A DNA stretch of 12,552 nucleotides from NCBI GenBank assembly GCA_020026175.1, contig JAHHQV010000066.1, positions 1 through 12,552 of the forward strand, given 5' to 3'. Below the pieces are notes generated by a model. That model did not search any database. It was not told where the DNA came from and worked only from the letters and a program-made list of their open reading frames with translations. Position numbers and translations under genes: made by a program. Numbering within the stretch: position 1 is the first letter of the stretch; each line of letters begins with the position of its first letter. This DNA is from Phocaeicola sp. Lineage in GTDB: Bacteria; Bacteroidota; Bacteroidia; Bacteroidales; Bacteroidaceae. Positions 12,328 to 12,552 of this stretch are shown piece by piece.

Positions 12328-12552
12328 AAAATATTATAGTTACAATCTGTAACTTCGAAGAGTAGTCATTTTAGTTTTAACACCTTCCCCAAACACAATA
12401 AGCACATTATGGTTCTATCCTATCTTTACAGTTAAGAATAATGATGTGACGGCATGCTCATAATTCATTTTCCAAAAGGAGAGGTAAAGATAAAAGGCCT
12501 AGCGTCAAGTTAGAAGTGCAACAAATCGGTTTATTTTCACAAGTAAAAATAC
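12328..12552. other. Right edge without a clear gene
   Basis: No complete frame is present. On the minus strand a fragment ending at 12340 reads as 24 codons with the end MTTLRSYRL, preceded by stops. It could be the decayed tail of a gene facing the terminator, but it is too short to call. Confidence 0.3.

Noticed and set aside
12340..12414. Minus-strand gene end at the right edge
   Set aside because: Only 24 codons before a stop, with no recognisable family.

Overview
The window looks like an accessory region of a gut Bacteroidales genome (Bacteroides, Phocaeicola or Parabacteroides type). The DNA is AT-rich, several promoters fit the Bacteroides pattern (TTTG or TTG, 19-21 bases, then TAnnTTTG), and the gene families (RhuM, DUF6088-type AbiEi, an IS982-type transposase, RadC, ClbS/DfsB) are ones that recur in Bacteroidales mobile elements. 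No rRNA, tRNA or CRISPR array was seen.

Layout. Positions 1-1946, minus strand: the 5' part of a RhuM-family gene, a 271-residue protein with winged-helix-like segments, and a serine resolvase with its promoter. Positions 1971-6661, mainly plus strand: two AbiE-type (type IV) toxin-antitoxin operons. Each starts with a pair of 27-bp palindromic operators over the promoter. The first operon has two genes and the second has three. A broken copy of two small genes (3825-4253) separates them; intact versions lie just beyond the second operon (6629-7446). Positions 6669-9416, minus strand: a run of small proteins of unknown function and a radC gene cut by one stop codon, probably accessory genes of a conjugative element. 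Positions 9417-10497: no convincing gene, with traces of decayed coding sequence. Positions 10498-10817: a lone HipB-like regulator behind three evenly spaced operators. Positions 10846-11335: the 5' half of an IS982-type transposase, lying where hipA would be expected. Positions 11571-12327: a ClbS/DfsB-family gene with a candidate promoter and a strong terminator.

How it works together. The main theme is toxin-antitoxin and defence cargo accumulating in a mobile element. The two AbiE modules share operator geometry (9-bp arms, 9-bp centre, two sites about 50 bp apart) but differ at two bases in each arm, so each antitoxin probably controls only its own operon. The proteins of the two modules are clearly diverged, while the flanking small-gene copies are up to 99% identical. 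This suggests that two different TA modules were brought together at one insertion slot by recombination in a shared flank, rather than by one recent duplication. The hipB locus, the ClbS-family gene and the degraded transposase look like further cargo and scars of turnover.
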